Numbered from the stretch's first letter, positions 16,848-26,862 are shown. The stretch is 64,000 nt of DNA from Bacteroidetes bacterium 47-18 (GCA_001897155.1 MKSF01000015.1:512-64511); one strand, 5' to 3'. The notes: generated by a model from the sequence alone, not told the origin. A program made the numbers and translations.

Positions 16848-19766
16848 ATGAAATTATCAATTGTAATACCCTGTTATAACGAGCAGCAAAGGATCGGGAT
16901 GCTTTTTGCCGCATTGAAGAATTTTGCGTCCAAATTCCCGCACGACTATGAGATCATCATTATTGATGATGGCAGTACTGATGATGTGGTTGCTACGATC
17001 AGGAATAACGATTTTCTGCAGGAGCAGGAAAAGCTGGGAAAGTTTACATTATATAGCCTGGAGCAGAACCAGGGCAAGGGCAATGCGCTTCGTAAAGGTG
17101 TTGAGCTGGCCACTGGTACGCATATCCTGACAATGGACGCGGATCTCAGCTATGATCCTATGCTGGTCATGGAATGGCTGAAGATCAAAAAGGAATTTGC
17201 CGATGACGAGATCCTGCTGGGCAGCAGGTTGCATAAAGCGTCCGAAAACGTTTGGGAAGGAGAGCAGCCGGCCAATAAGTCATTCAGGAAGGTAGCCGGC
17301 TATATTTTCAGCGGTATCACCAAAGTGCTGACCACTATCAAAGTGAGCGACAACCAGAGCGGCTTTAAGCTGTACCCCGCGGCCCTGGCCAGGTACCTGT
17401 TTGCCAATATGAAGATAAAAGGTTGGGCGCATGATGTGGAGCTGTTATACAGGGCTGATCTGAACAGGTTCAGGATCACGGAAATGCCGGTAAAATGTAT
17501 CAACAGGGAGGGCAGCAAGATCAGCCTGGCGAAGGATGCTTTTAATATGCTGGGCCAGACGGTGATGCTGGGCATAAGGATGCGGTGGAACTATTACATT
17601 GCAGAGCCTTTAAAGCTGCTGTTCTCTAAGAACGACGCATTACTGCCGCCGGTACCTGACAGCGTGCGGTATAAAAGGGAATCCATATTCAGGTTGCTGT
17701 TTGTGACGGCTGCTTTGCTGATGTTCATTATTATGCCTGCTATAAGCGGGAAATACGGGCTTTCCGGGGATGAATGGATACAGAACCAATACGGGCATGA
17801 GATATATAATTATTTCGAGAACGGCGACAGCACCGCCTATTCGGAAATAGGAAGAAGCCAGAACTATGACGCCATTATCTACTATAGCGGAGGTTATGAG
17901 CTGTTGTTGGTAAAGATATCCAAATGCTTTCCCCAGGTCTTCGAATATGATGTAAGACACTTTGTGAATGCTATAGTCGGTTGCCTGCTCTTCCTTTTCA
18001 CAGGTCTGTTCGCCAAGCGTCTGGGCGGATGGCGGGTCGGTTTTATAGCGCTTTTATTCGTATGGTTGTCACCCCGATTATTTGGTGAATCCATCAACAA
18101 CTCCAAGGATATTCCTTTTGCCTTCGGTATGATATTTACGTTGTACCATTTCATTCCTTTCCTGAAAGCCTTGCCCAGGCCCTCATGGAGGTCTGTCATA
18201 CTGATTACGCTGGGTATAGCTATTACCCTGAACATAAGGATCGGGGGATTGATGCTGTACGCTTACCTGGGCCTTTTCACGGCAATTATTTATTTGTGGA
18301 AACTCTATAATAAGGAGATCAGCGGTCTTTTCAGCAGCGATCTGTGGAGGCTGGCCGGTATGGGCGCCGTTATCGTGGTTGTTTCCTACGCATTGGGTAT
18401 CTGTACCTGGCCCTGGGCGCTCCAGGAGCCCTTGTCCAACCCATTGCTGTCAATGGAAAAAATGACCAAATTCCCCGTTACGGTCCGGGTGCTGTTCAAC
18501 GGTGAGATGATCAATTCGGGTATGCCGCCATGGAACTATACCTTGCTATGGATACTCAGGACCTCCCCGGAGATCGTGGTGCTTTTGTTTGCTGCGTTCG
18601 TGGTGCTGATATTCAGGCTTGCCAGGTACTATAAAACGGCGTTTGTCCATTTCCTGCTCTTTGTGACCGTGTTCCCTGTAGCCTATGCGGTCTATAAAGG
18701 GTCCGGTCTTTACGACGGCTGGAGGCACTTCCTGTTTATCTATCCCACTATGGTGATCGGCGCTGCATTGATGGCCGGTTTTATCTTTGACGTTGCCAGG
18801 TCGAAAATGGTGAAGACCTCCTTCGCCCTGGTGCTGGCAGCAGGCTTATTCCTGCCGGTAAGAAAGCTGTTCGCATTGCACCCCAACCAGTATGTCTATT
18901 TTAATGACATGAGCGGCGGACTGGCAGGCAATTACAAGGTGTTTGAAACGGATTATTATATGAACTCTGCAAGGGAATGCTTTTTTACACTGGCGGAAAA
19001 AGAGAACTTTGCAGCGGCCAGGGATACTATTCTCCTCATCACCAATATGGTGAAGGAGGTCAATGAATATGCAAAAACGGTGTCTCCCTACATTAAGGTA
19101 ATCTACTCCAAATTTGAGGCCCGTACGGATAAGGATTATGATTACGGTATCTTCATGTCCCGGTTCGTGGATTATGACCTGCTTAAGGCTGACGGATGGC
19201 CCGCTAAGGACAGGTTGGTTACTATAGAAAGGGACGGCGTGCCGCTGTCTTTCGCTATCAAGAAAAAGCATGACGGAGATTACCTGGGTACCAGGGCTAT
19301 GGAAGCCCAGGATTTTGCCACTGCCATCAGGGAATTTGAAGCCTATCTCCGTACAGATGAGACCAACGAAGCGGTCCTGGTCAAGCTGGGTCAGTGCTAC
19401 CTGAATACCGGCACGTTCCCGAAAGCTGCCGATGTGCTGGAAAAAGCGGTTGCCTATTACCCTATTGATAATAACAAAATGATGCTGGGTATGGCATACG
19501 CACAGAGCAACCGCCTGAAAGAAGCCGTGGATGTATTGAGCGCGGGAGCCAGGCATAATAAGGAGATGTTTGAGAAATACAGGGACATCTACCTTGAGGA
19601 CAATGAAAATATAATGGCAGGGAATAATATGCAATATGCGGCTCAGATGCTGGGAGGCTACTATTATTATCTCAGTATGTGTTACCAGCAGATGGGAGAT
19701 ATGAACCAGGCGCAATCTTATATGAATGAAGCCGTTCGCTTCAACCCGAAACTGGGAGGCAGGTAA
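16848..19766 (+). CDS. Fused GT2 / GT-C membrane glycosyltransferase with C-terminal TPRs
   Basis: A 972-residue three-part protein. Residues 1-250 are a GT2 domain of the polyprenyl-phosphate sugar synthase type (IVIPCYNEQQRIG, IIDDGSTDD, metal-binding DAD in TMDADLSYDP, DNQSGFKLYP). Residues about 275-665 hold many hydrophobic helices in the style of GT-C (GT39/GT83-like) transferases, with an acidic SGDEW just after the first membrane helix, where the catalytic acid of such enzymes usually lies. Residues about 800-970 are TPR repeats (FATAIREFEAYLRTDETN, FPKAADVLEKAVAYYP, MNQAQSYMNEAVRFNPK). A plausible reading is that the first part makes a lipid-phosphate sugar and the second transfers it outside the membrane. 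The gene ends at a strong terminator. Confidence 0.85.
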   Translation: MKLSIVIPCYNEQQRIGMLFAALKNFASKFPHDYEIIIIDDGSTDDVVATIRNNDFLQEQEKLGKFTLYSLEQNQGKGNALRKGVELATGTHILTMDADLSYDPMLVMEWLKIKKEFADDEILLGSRLHKASENVWEGEQPANKSFRKVAGYIFSGITKVLTTIKVSDNQSGFKLYPAALARYLFANMKIKGWAHDVELLYRADLNRFRITEMPVKCINREGSKISLAKDAFNMLGQTVMLGIRMRWNYYIAEPLKLLFSKNDALLPPVPDSVRYKRESIFRLLFVTAALLMFIIMPAISGKYGLSGDEWIQNQYGHEIYNYFENGDSTAYSEIGRSQNYDAIIYYSGGYELLLVKISKCFPQVFEYDVRHFVNAIVGCLLFLFTGLFAKRLGGWRVGFIALLFVWLSPRLFGESINNSKDIPFAFGMIFTLYHFIPFLKALPRPSWRSVILITLGIAITLNIRIGGLMLYAYLGLFTAIIYLWKLYNKEISGLFSSDLWRLAGMGAVIVVVSYALGICTWPWALQEPLSNPLLSMEKMTKFPVTVRVLFNGEMINSGMPPWNYTLLWILRTSPEIVVLLFAAFVVLIFRLARYYKTAFVHFLLFVTVFPVAYAVYKGSGLYDGWRHFLFIYPTMVIGAALMAGFIFDVARSKMVKTSFALVLAAGLFLPVRKLFALHPNQYVYFNDMSGGLAGNYKVFETDYYMNSARECFFTLAEKENFAAARDTILLITNMVKEVNEYAKTVSPYIKVIYSKFEARTDKDYDYGIFMSRFVDYDLLKADGWPAKDRLVTIERDGVPLSFAIKKKHDGDYLGTRAMEAQDFATAIREFEAYLRTDETNEAVLVKLGQCYLNTGTFPKAADVLEKAVAYYPIDNNKMMLGMAYAQSNRLKEAVDVLSAGARHNKEMFEKYRDIYLEDNENIMAGNNMQYAAQMLGGYYYYLSMCYQQMGDMNQAQSYMNEAVRFNPKLGGR

Positions 19767-19782
19767 GGACTGCCCTTTCTGT

Positions 19783-19826
19783 AAAACAGCAGCGCTTCCG
19801 TCAGTAAACGGAAGCGCTGCTGTTTT
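19783..19826. terminator. Bidirectional terminator between convergent genes
   Basis: A 19-bp perfect stem (19783-19801 with 19808-19826), AAAA on the left and TTTT on the right, with a 6-nt loop. It lies between the genes ending at 19766 and 19849. Confidence 0.85.
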
Positions 19827-19848
19827 AAGGAGGCTGCTAAAGCCGCTC

Positions 19849-20268
19849 TTATAAGAATCTTTCCCTGTAGACATCCCGGTAGCGGAGGTCGCAGGAAGGG
19901 TTATTGCGGACCAGTGATCTCCTGTACCTGGCCACTATGCTGTAAGCGGCATCCGCCAGGAAGGCAGGAGTGATGCCCAGGATAAAGGCCAGCCATTTGT
20001 AACGGGGCAGGTGCTTCAGTATATAAGCTACCGCCCTGCTTTTATAATAAGCCTGTTGTGCCGCCGGGTCCCAGGCGACCAGGCTTTGCGTATAGTCGGG
20101 AGGGAGCCGAAGCCTTTCCTTTACCGCTGTCCCCGCAGCAGATTGCAGGGATGCGAACCTGAATATCCCGTGCGTATCCCTTGGCAGGATACACCGGACG
20201 GAAGCATTGCAGAAGCCGCAGTCCCCGTCATAGAATATGATATGATGCTCCCGGAATACCTGGTCCAT
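19849..20268 (-). CDS. DCC family thiol-disulfide oxidoreductase-like protein (DUF393)
   Basis: A 139-residue small protein of the DCC family. The defining motif YDGDCGFCN is at residues 13-21, giving a C-x-x-C pair in a thioredoxin-like setting. The rest fits the family: SLVAWDP, YKSRAVAYILKHLPRY, and a hydrophobic stretch (WLAFILGITPAFLADAAYSIV) before RYR. No biochemical role is established for the family beyond predicted redox chemistry. It is a single gene with its own promoter-like box 16 nt upstream. Confidence 0.9.
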   Translation of the reverse strand: MDQVFREHHIIFYDGDCGFCNASVRCILPRDTHGIFRFASLQSAAGTAVKERLRLPPDYTQSLVAWDPAAQQAYYKSRAVAYILKHLPRYKWLAFILGITPAFLADAAYSIVARYRRSLVRNNPSCDLRYRDVYRERFL

Positions 20269-20283
20269 CTGGTGCTGTTTTTA

Positions 20284-20291
20284 CAAAAATA
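20284..20291 (-). promoter_or_regulatory. -7 box for the DCC-family gene
   Basis: TATTTTTG on the minus strand, an exact TAnnTTTG match, 16 nt upstream of the ATG at 20268. A TTG at proper spacing is lacking. Confidence 0.45.
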
Positions 20292-20407
20292 GCGAATAAA
20301 TAATTGACTGATAGGGTGCCGGTCAAAAGGCCCTGTCTAAATTAATATCAAATTAACGCGTTCTTTTTATCATCATATGATGCAGAATAACTAATTTCGT
20401 CCAGGAA

Positions 20408-20827
20408 ATGAAAAATCGGATTATCAGATATCTTTTGCTATTGGCTGCATTCCTGATCGGTAGTATGCACCTGCTGTTTGCTGCCGTAAGCACTACGGAG
20501 GCCGGCCGTGCTTCCGAACTGTCTGCGGTAAAAGGGCTGACAAGGCAGGTGGAAGTAGCGCTTGATAATCTGAACGATGTGTTTAAAGCGCATAAATCGG
20601 CACCGTCCTTCAGGTGGCTGAGCTCAGAAGTCAACTTCGAGAAGGCGGAAACAGATGATGACTATGTGCCTGACGCCCTGGAATTACCGTCCGTTACCGG
20701 CGGTCTCACTCCCTGCCCTTTTCATCCCCTTGCTGTAATCATTGCCGGCAATACCTGCTCACAGCACTACATCTATCCTCATTATTCTTCTTATCTATAC
20801 ATCCGGTACCAGATATTCCGGATCTGA
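20408..20827 (+). CDS. Small exported protein of unknown function
   Basis: A 139-residue protein with an N-terminal hydrophobic segment (MKNRIIRYLLLLAAFLIGSM) that is a signal peptide or membrane anchor. The middle part is charged and probably helical (LTRQVEVALDNLNDVFKAHK), followed by an acidic patch, two cysteines, and a tyrosine-rich end (YIYPHYSSYLYIRYQIFRI). I do not recognise a family. It lies about 190 nt upstream of the efflux operon on the same strand; whether it is cotranscribed is unclear. A TAATTTCG box, one mismatch from the -7 consensus, is just upstream. The reading frame is closed by TGA at 20825-20827. Confidence 0.6.
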   Translation: MKNRIIRYLLLLAAFLIGSMHLLFAAVSTTEAGRASELSAVKGLTRQVEVALDNLNDVFKAHKSAPSFRWLSSEVNFEKAETDDDYVPDALELPSVTGGLTPCPFHPLAVIIAGNTCSQHYIYPHYSSYLYIRYQIFRI

Positions 20828-21015
20828 TTATTACAAGTTTTTTGGTGTACCCTTCAGAAGTAGCTGATACTGCTGTGTAGGTTGCATGATGGCCGCTTTG
20901 GTGGCCTTAAGAGTTTATGGACGGTCAGGCCGGCTGATATGCCTGTACGATCTCTGTAAGTAACCATTCCCCATTTATTTTTTATTTATCAAGCTAAATC
21001 CCAAGCAAAGAAAGT

Positions 21016-22095
21016 ATGAAAAAACAGCTCATGCTTGCAGGGCTGGTTGTGCTCGTGTGCTTCACGGCGTGCAAACAGCATAAGGATAATAAGGAAACCG
21101 CGAAGTTTCTTGTTACCACGCCCCTGCAGACCGATACGGTCATTGTAAAGCAGTATGTAAGCCAGGTAAGATCTATCCGGCATATTGAGGTAAGATCCCA
21201 GGAGCGCGGCTACCTGGAAAAAGTATATGTAGATGAAGGACAGTATGTGAGAAAAGGCCAGTTGCTTTTCCAGATCATGCCGCTGCTTTACAATGCGGAA
21301 TATGATAAAGCGCAGGCAGAAGTAGAAGCCGCGAACATCGAACTGCAGAATACGAAGCTCCTGGCCGAAAAGAATGTCGTCTCTCCCAATGAGCTCGCAA
21401 TGTCAAAGGCAAAGCTCAGCAAGGCGAAGGCAGAGCTGGCGCTGGCCCAGACGCATCTGCAGTTTACAAGAATTACAGCCCCTTTTGATGGCTTTGTGGA
21501 TCACCTGAACCTGAAGCTGGGCAGCCTCGTGGAAGAAGGCGACCTGATAACGACGCTGTCGGATAACAGCCAGATGTGGGTGTACTTCAATGTCCCGGAG
21601 GCGGAATACCTGAACTATAAATCGAACGCGTCCACTCATAACCTGGACAGGGTGCAGTTGTTGATGGCCAACCAGCAGCTCTTTAACCAGGACGGTAAAG
21701 TAGAGACCATAGAAGCGGACTTCAACAACGAGACCGGTAATATAGCGTTCCGGGCCACTTTCCCTAACCCGGATAATCTTTTGAGAAACGGGCAGACCGG
21801 GAATATCCTGATGTCCGTACCGATAAAGAATGCCGTTATTATCCCGCAGAAAGCCACTTTCGAGATCATGGACAGAAGATATGTATACGTGGTAGGCAAG
21901 GATAAGGTAGTGAAGCTGACCCCCGTTACGGTACTGGCGGAACTGCCGGATTTATTCATTATCCAGGCCGGCCTGAAAGGCAACGAGCATATACTGCTGG
22001 AAGGCATCCGTAAGGTGCAGGATAATGATAAGATAGCGTATGAATACGAGGATATAAGAAAAGTATTAGGTTCATTGGAGCTTCCCAGTGAATAA
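21016..22095 (+). CDS. RND efflux periplasmic adaptor subunit (lipoprotein)
   Basis: A 359-residue membrane-fusion protein of the AcrA/MexA type. It has a lipoprotein signal with cysteine 19 (CFTACKQH), a barrel-sandwich (lipoyl-like) half (VRSQERGYLEKVYVDEGQYV), a coiled-coil hairpin at about 95-145 (YDKAQAEVEAANIELQNTKLL then LSKAKAELALAQTHLQ), the second lipoyl half (ITAPFDGFVDHLN), then beta-barrel and membrane-proximal domains. It links the inner-membrane pump to the outer-membrane channel. It is the first gene of a three-gene operon, 32 nt before the pump gene. The adaptor pattern fits drug or small-molecule efflux rather than heavy-metal systems. Confidence 0.93.
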   Translation: MKKQLMLAGLVVLVCFTACKQHKDNKETAKFLVTTPLQTDTVIVKQYVSQVRSIRHIEVRSQERGYLEKVYVDEGQYVRKGQLLFQIMPLLYNAEYDKAQAEVEAANIELQNTKLLAEKNVVSPNELAMSKAKLSKAKAELALAQTHLQFTRITAPFDGFVDHLNLKLGSLVEEGDLITTLSDNSQMWVYFNVPEAEYLNYKSNASTHNLDRVQLLMANQQLFNQDGKVETIEADFNNETGNIAFRATFPNPDNLLRNGQTGNILMSVPIKNAVIIPQKATFEIMDRRYVYVVGKDKVVKLTPVTVLAELPDLFIIQAGLKGNEHILLEGIRKVQDNDKIAYEYEDIRKVLGSLELPSE

Positions 22096-22127
22096 TGTGT
22101 ATTGTATTTTAAAAAGTCAATCTGTTT

Positions 22128-25100
22128 ATGTTTCAAAAATTCATAAAACGACCCGTGCTGGCTATCGTCATGTCCATAGTGATCATCTTTATGGGCTTGC
22201 TGGCCATCACATCGTTACCTATATCTCAATTCCCGGATATCGCGCCGCCGGTGGTGGTGGTCAATATCGCCTATCCGGGAGCCAGTGCCAATATTCTTAC
22301 GGAATCCGTTCTGATCCCTATGGAAAAGGCCATTAACGGTACGCCGGGTATGAAATATATGACGTCCGACGCTACGAGCGCGGGCGAGGCCACGATCATG
22401 GTGTACTTTAACCTGGGCACGGATCCCAGCCAGGCCATGGTAAATGTCAAGACCCGTATTGAGCAGGTCACCAACAGGCTGCCCGAGCTGGTGCAGCGGG
22501 AAGGCCTGGTAGTAAGCTATACCTCTCCCAATATGCTGATGTATGTCAACCTGTACAGCACGGATAAGCATGCCGATCAGAAATTCCTTTACAATTTCGC
22601 GAATGTGAACCTCATCCCCGAGATCAGCAGGCTGAACGGGGTGGGAAGCGCCAGGATCCTGGGAAGCCGGATTTACGCGATGCGTATCTGGCTGAACCCT
22701 GACAGGATGAGAGCCTATAATGTATCTACCGATGAGGTAATGGAGGCCATGAGCCAGCAAAGCATCATCGGGACCCCGGGCAGGTTGGGGCAGAGCACCG
22801 GTAAACGGTCCGAAGCCCTGGAATATGTGCTGACCTATAAGGGACGGTACAATAAGCCGGAGGAATATGAGAATATCATCCTGCGTTCCAATCCCGAAGG
22901 GGAGATCCTCCGGCTGAAGGATGTGGCCACGGTAGAGCTCGGCAGTGAGTTCTATGATATCTATTCCAACCTTGACGGGCTGCCTTCCGCCTCTATCACC
23001 CTGAAGCAGAACTATGGCAGCAATGCGAACGAAGTGATCAAGGAAGTGAAGCAGAAGCTGGAGGAGATCAAGAAATCGTCTTTCCCGCCGGGGATGGATT
23101 ACAAGATCACATACGATGTATCAAGCTTCCTGAATGCTTCCATTGATAAGGTGATACATACGCTGGTGGAGGCCTTTGTGCTGGTAGCCCTGGTGGTATT
23201 CCTGTTCCTGGGCGACTGGCGTTCTACATTGATCCCTATCATTGCTGTCCCGGTTTCCCTTATAGGAGCCTTTATGTTCATGCAACTGTTCGGCTTATCC
23301 ATAAACCTGATCACCTTATTCGCGCTGGTGCTGGCCATAGGCGTAGTTGTGGATGATGCGATCGTGGTGGTGGAAGCCGTGCATGCCAAGATGGCGGAAA
23401 AGCACCTTTCGCCGTATAAAGCGGTCGTAGAGGTGATCCAGGAGATCAGCGGCGCCGTTATCGCGATCACGCTTTTGATGACCGCGGTATTTATACCGGT
23501 AGCCTTTATGTCGGGCCCGGTGGGTGTATTCTTCCGACAGTTCTCTATTACAATGGCCTGCGCCATTGTGATCTCTGGATTTGTAGCGCTTACCCTTACG
23601 CCGGTATTATGCGCTATGATCCTGAAGCCGCACCAGGGCAGGAAAAAGCACAGGTCGCTGCTGGACAGGTTCCTGGATACCTTTAATAAAAGATTTAACC
23701 GGCTCAATGTCCGGTATGCGCTGCTTTTAAAGCGGATCGTCAACCGGAGAATGATCACTTTTCTTATCCTGACGATTTTCGGTCTTGGCATAATGGGCAT
23801 CAATAAAGTATTGCCTTCCGGGTTTATTCCCAATGAGGACCAGGGTATGATATATGCCATTGTGCAGACGCCCCCGGGCTCCACGCTGGAACGTACCAAT
23901 GATATCGCCCGCCAGCTTCAGAAAGTATCGGAAGAGATTGAAGGAGTGGCCTCTGTTACTGCCCTGGCAGGGTATGAGATACTTACTGAAGGCCGGGGCT
24001 CTAATGCCGGTACCTGCCTGATTGAATTGAAGGACTGGTCGGAACGGAAGCACACGGTCAACGAGATCATAGAAGAGCTGGAAGAGAAAGCAAAGGATAT
24101 TCCCGGCGCTACCATAGAATTCTTCGGTCCTCCCGCGGTTCCGGGATATGGCGCTGCCGGCGGCTTTTCGCTTCGTTTGCTGGATAAGACCAACAGCGAT
24201 AATTATAAAGAGCTGGAAAAGGTGAATGATGATTTTATGGCGGCGCTCAAGGAGCGTAAGGAGCTGAAAGGATTATTTACATTCTTCAGCGCCAATTACC
24301 CGCAGTTCGAGCTGATCATAGACAATGAAGCGGCTATGCAGAAAGGCGTGAACATAGAAAATGCTATGAACAACCTTTCCATACTGATAGGCAGCACCTA
24401 TGAGCTGGGCTTTATACGCTTCGGAACCTTTTACAAGGTATATGTCCAGGCGGGTCCGGAATACCGTGCATTGCCTGATGACATTCTCAAATTATACGTC
24501 AAGAACAACAGGGATGAAATGGTACCTTATTCCGCTTTTATGACCCTGAAAAAAACGCATGGGCTGAATGAGGTGACTCGCTATAATATGTACCCTTCCT
24601 CCGCCATAAAGGGAGAGCCTGCCGAAGGCTACAGTACCGGGGAGGCCATAGCGGCTATCCAGGAAGTAGCCGCGCAGGTGCTGCCGCGCGGGTATGATAT
24701 CGGCTGGGAAGGGCTGACCAAGGATGAGGCTGCTAGGGGCAATGAAGCGCTGTATATCTTCCTGGTGGTGCTGGGCTTCGTGTACCTGGTGCTGGCGGCC
24801 CAATATGAGAGCTTCATTATCCCGCTTTCCGTTATCTGCTCATTGCCGGCCGGTATCTTCGGCTCTTTCCTGCTGCTTAAGGTACTGGGCTTGTCTAATG
24901 ACGTATATGCCCAGGTAGGGCTGGTCATGCTGGTAGGTCTCTTGGGTAAGAACGCGGTGCTGATCGTGGAATTCGCGATGCAAAAGCACGCCGGCGGTAT
25001 GAGCGTGTATAAATCTGCCATAGAAGGCGCCCGGGTAAGGTTCCGCCCTATCCTGATGACCTCCTTTGCCTTTATCGCGGGTATGCTGCCGCTGGTCGTG

Positions 25101-25286
25101 GCGCATGGGCCCGGCGCCATTGGCAACAGGACCATCGGTGCGGCCTCTGCCGGCGGTATGCTGCTGGGTACGGTGTTCGGTGTCATTATAGTCCCGGGCC
25201 TGTATTTCATTTTCGGAAGCCTGGCTTCCCGGAGAAAGCTGATCAGGAACGAAGAGGATAATCCTTTAATTGACGAAATGCTGTAA
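22128..25286 (+). CDS. RND efflux pump, HAE1 (AcrB/MexB) type
   Basis: A 1052-residue inner-membrane proton-driven exporter of the hydrophobe/amphiphile efflux family. Features are the N-terminal FIKRPVLAIVMSI helix and SQFPDIAPPVVVV, the duplicated twelve-helix layout, the TM4 proton-relay pair in GVVVDDAIVVVEAV, and the matching TM10 lysine in LVGLLGKNAVLIVEFA. Two large periplasmic loops are present, as needed for the porter and funnel domains. Length is typical. The gene is sandwiched between the adaptor and the outer-membrane factor, 3 nt before the latter, so the operon encodes a complete tripartite pump. Substrates are not readable from sequence. Confidence 0.95.
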   Translation: MFQKFIKRPVLAIVMSIVIIFMGLLAITSLPISQFPDIAPPVVVVNIAYPGASANILTESVLIPMEKAINGTPGMKYMTSDATSAGEATIMVYFNLGTDPSQAMVNVKTRIEQVTNRLPELVQREGLVVSYTSPNMLMYVNLYSTDKHADQKFLYNFANVNLIPEISRLNGVGSARILGSRIYAMRIWLNPDRMRAYNVSTDEVMEAMSQQSIIGTPGRLGQSTGKRSEALEYVLTYKGRYNKPEEYENIILRSNPEGEILRLKDVATVELGSEFYDIYSNLDGLPSASITLKQNYGSNANEVIKEVKQKLEEIKKSSFPPGMDYKITYDVSSFLNASIDKVIHTLVEAFVLVALVVFLFLGDWRSTLIPIIAVPVSLIGAFMFMQLFGLSINLITLFALVLAIGVVVDDAIVVVEAVHAKMAEKHLSPYKAVVEVIQEISGAVIAITLLMTAVFIPVAFMSGPVGVFFRQFSITMACAIVISGFVALTLTPVLCAMILKPHQGRKKHRSLLDRFLDTFNKRFNRLNVRYALLLKRIVNRRMITFLILTIFGLGIMGINKVLPSGFIPNEDQGMIYAIVQTPPGSTLERTNDIARQLQKVSEEIEGVASVTALAGYEILTEGRGSNAGTCLIELKDWSERKHTVNEIIEELEEKAKDIPGATIEFFGPPAVPGYGAAGGFSLRLLDKTNSDNYKELEKVNDDFMAALKERKELKGLFTFFSANYPQFELIIDNEAAMQKGVNIENAMNNLSILIGSTYELGFIRFGTFYKVYVQAGPEYRALPDDILKLYVKNNRDEMVPYSAFMTLKKTHGLNEVTRYNMYPSSAIKGEPAEGYSTGEAIAAIQEVAAQVLPRGYDIGWEGLTKDEAARGNEALYIFLVVLGFVYLVLAAQYESFIIPLSVICSLPAGIFGSFLLLKVLGLSNDVYAQVGLVMLVGLLGKNAVLIVEFAMQKHAGGMSVYKSAIEGARVRFRPILMTSFAFIAGMLPLVVAHGPGAIGNRTIGAASAGGMLLGTVFGVIIVPGLYFIFGSLASRRKLIRNEEDNPLIDEML

Positions 25287-25289
25287 TTC

Positions 25290-26717
25290 ATGAAAAAGAA
25301 ACAAATAATATATTACACAGCTTTGATCTGTGGCCTTACCGTGGGTTCCTGCGGCATTCCCAGGACTATACAGAAATCGGTGAGCAGGGAAATGCCCGGC
25401 AGCTATAATACAGCAACGGATTCCGCTACCATCGCGGAGCTGTCCTGGCGTGATTATTTCAAGGACCCCTACCTGGCTGCCCTGATAGATACGGCATTGG
25501 CCAATAACCAGGAGCTGCATATTGTGATGCAGGAGATAGCGATCGCCAGGAATGAAGCGAAAGCCAGGAAAGGGGAATACCTGCCCTCGATCGGCTTCCG
25601 TGCAGGCGCCGGCGCTGAAAAAAGAAGCGAGAAGACGCTCCTGGGCCGGCTGGAACGGGACCTGGATATCGAGCACGGGAAGAAGAATCCTGAGCCTTTA
25701 CCGGACTTTGTAGCAGGTTTCTCCGCTAACTGGGAAGTGGATATCTGGAAAAAGCTGAGGAATGCCCGGCAGGCAGCCGTCTTAAGATACCTGGCAAGTG
25801 TGGAGGGTAAGAACTTTATGGTCACGCAACTGGTGGGTGAGATCGCAGATACCTATTATGAGCTGCTGGCGCTTGACCAGCAACTGGGTATAGTGAATGC
25901 CAATATAAAGATACAGACCGACGCGCTGGAGGTGGTAAAGCTCCAGAAAGCGGCAGCGCGCACTACCGAGCTGGCGGTCCGTAAATTCGAGGCGGAAGTA
26001 TTGAAAACACAGAGCTTACAGTACGAGATCCGGCAGCAGTTGCTGGAAGCGGAAAATAAGCTCGGCTTTTTGCTTGGTAAATACCCGCATACCATTACCC
26101 GCACGGAGGAAGCCTGGAACAGCGTGGCCCCGGTGCTGCATACGGGGCTGCCGGCGCAATTGCTGGACAACCGGCCGGATATCCGGCAGGCGGAGCTGGA
26201 GCTGAAAGCGGCGCAGCTTGATATCAAGGTGGCGAAGGCGCAGTTTTACCCCTCGCTGGGACTGTCGGCCGGTATAGGCCTGCAGGCGTTCAACCCGGCC
26301 TACCTGATCAAAATGCCTGAATCCCTGCTGATGAATCTTGCCGGTGACCTGGTGGCGCCCCTGGTGAACAGGAATGCGATAAAGGCAACCTACCTGACAG
26401 CTAATGCGCACCAGGTGCAGGCCGCCTATAATTATGAGCAGAAGCTCCTGAACGCGTATATCGAGGTGGTGAACCACCTGAATAAGATCAATAACCTGCA
26501 ACAGAGCATTGACCTGAGATCCCGGCAGGTAAAAGCGCTGAACCAGTCTATAGAGATATCTAATGACCTTTTTACCTCCGCCCGCGCCGATTATATGGAA
26601 GTGTTGATGACCCAGCGGGATGCCCTGGAGTCGAAATTTGAACTGATAGAATCCCAGAAAGCGCAGAAAATGGCCCAGGTGAATGTTTACAGGGCCTTGG
26701 GAGGAGGATGGAAGTAG
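25290..26717 (+). CDS. RND efflux outer-membrane factor (TolC/NodT-like lipoprotein)
   Basis: A 475-residue outer-membrane channel lipoprotein. The signal peptide ends at a lipobox with cysteine 21 (LTVGSCGIPR). The sequence holds the two repeated outer-membrane efflux protein segments, each with long helices (LALDQQLGIVNANIKIQT; LDNRPDIRQAELELKAAQ) and the family motif RPDIRQAE. The C-terminal helices end YRALGGGWK, a common family ending. It is the last gene of the efflux operon and is followed by a hairpin terminator at 26746. It completes the exit duct of the pump. Confidence 0.93.
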   Translation: MKKKQIIYYTALICGLTVGSCGIPRTIQKSVSREMPGSYNTATDSATIAELSWRDYFKDPYLAALIDTALANNQELHIVMQEIAIARNEAKARKGEYLPSIGFRAGAGAEKRSEKTLLGRLERDLDIEHGKKNPEPLPDFVAGFSANWEVDIWKKLRNARQAAVLRYLASVEGKNFMVTQLVGEIADTYYELLALDQQLGIVNANIKIQTDALEVVKLQKAAARTTELAVRKFEAEVLKTQSLQYEIRQQLLEAENKLGFLLGKYPHTITRTEEAWNSVAPVLHTGLPAQLLDNRPDIRQAELELKAAQLDIKVAKAQFYPSLGLSAGIGLQAFNPAYLIKMPESLLMNLAGDLVAPLVNRNAIKATYLTANAHQVQAAYNYEQKLLNAYIEVVNHLNKINNLQQSIDLRSRQVKALNQSIEISNDLFTSARADYMEVLMTQRDALESKFELIESQKAQKMAQVNVYRALGGGWK

Positions 26718-26745
26718 TATTGGTATGCTGCTGACCGGGGAATTT

Positions 26746-26783
26746 AAAAAGTGTGTCTGATTATACCGGGCACACTTTTTATC
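26746..26783 (+). terminator. Terminator of the RND efflux operon
   Basis: AAAAAGTGTG (26746-26755) pairs with CACACTTTTT (26771-26780) around a 15-nt loop, with the T-run at the 3' end of the stem. Confidence 0.75.
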
Positions 26784-26862
26784 TATAGTCCGTATGTCAT
26801 ATTTCCAGGATGCGCTTCAGCCGGTCGCCACCAGCTTTTACAGGGAGAGGATATGCTGTATA

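Noticed and set aside
18846-19874. 342-codon minus-strand open frame
   Set aside because: Antisense to the TPR part of the fused glycosyltransferase and running through the strong terminator; no recognisable protein features.
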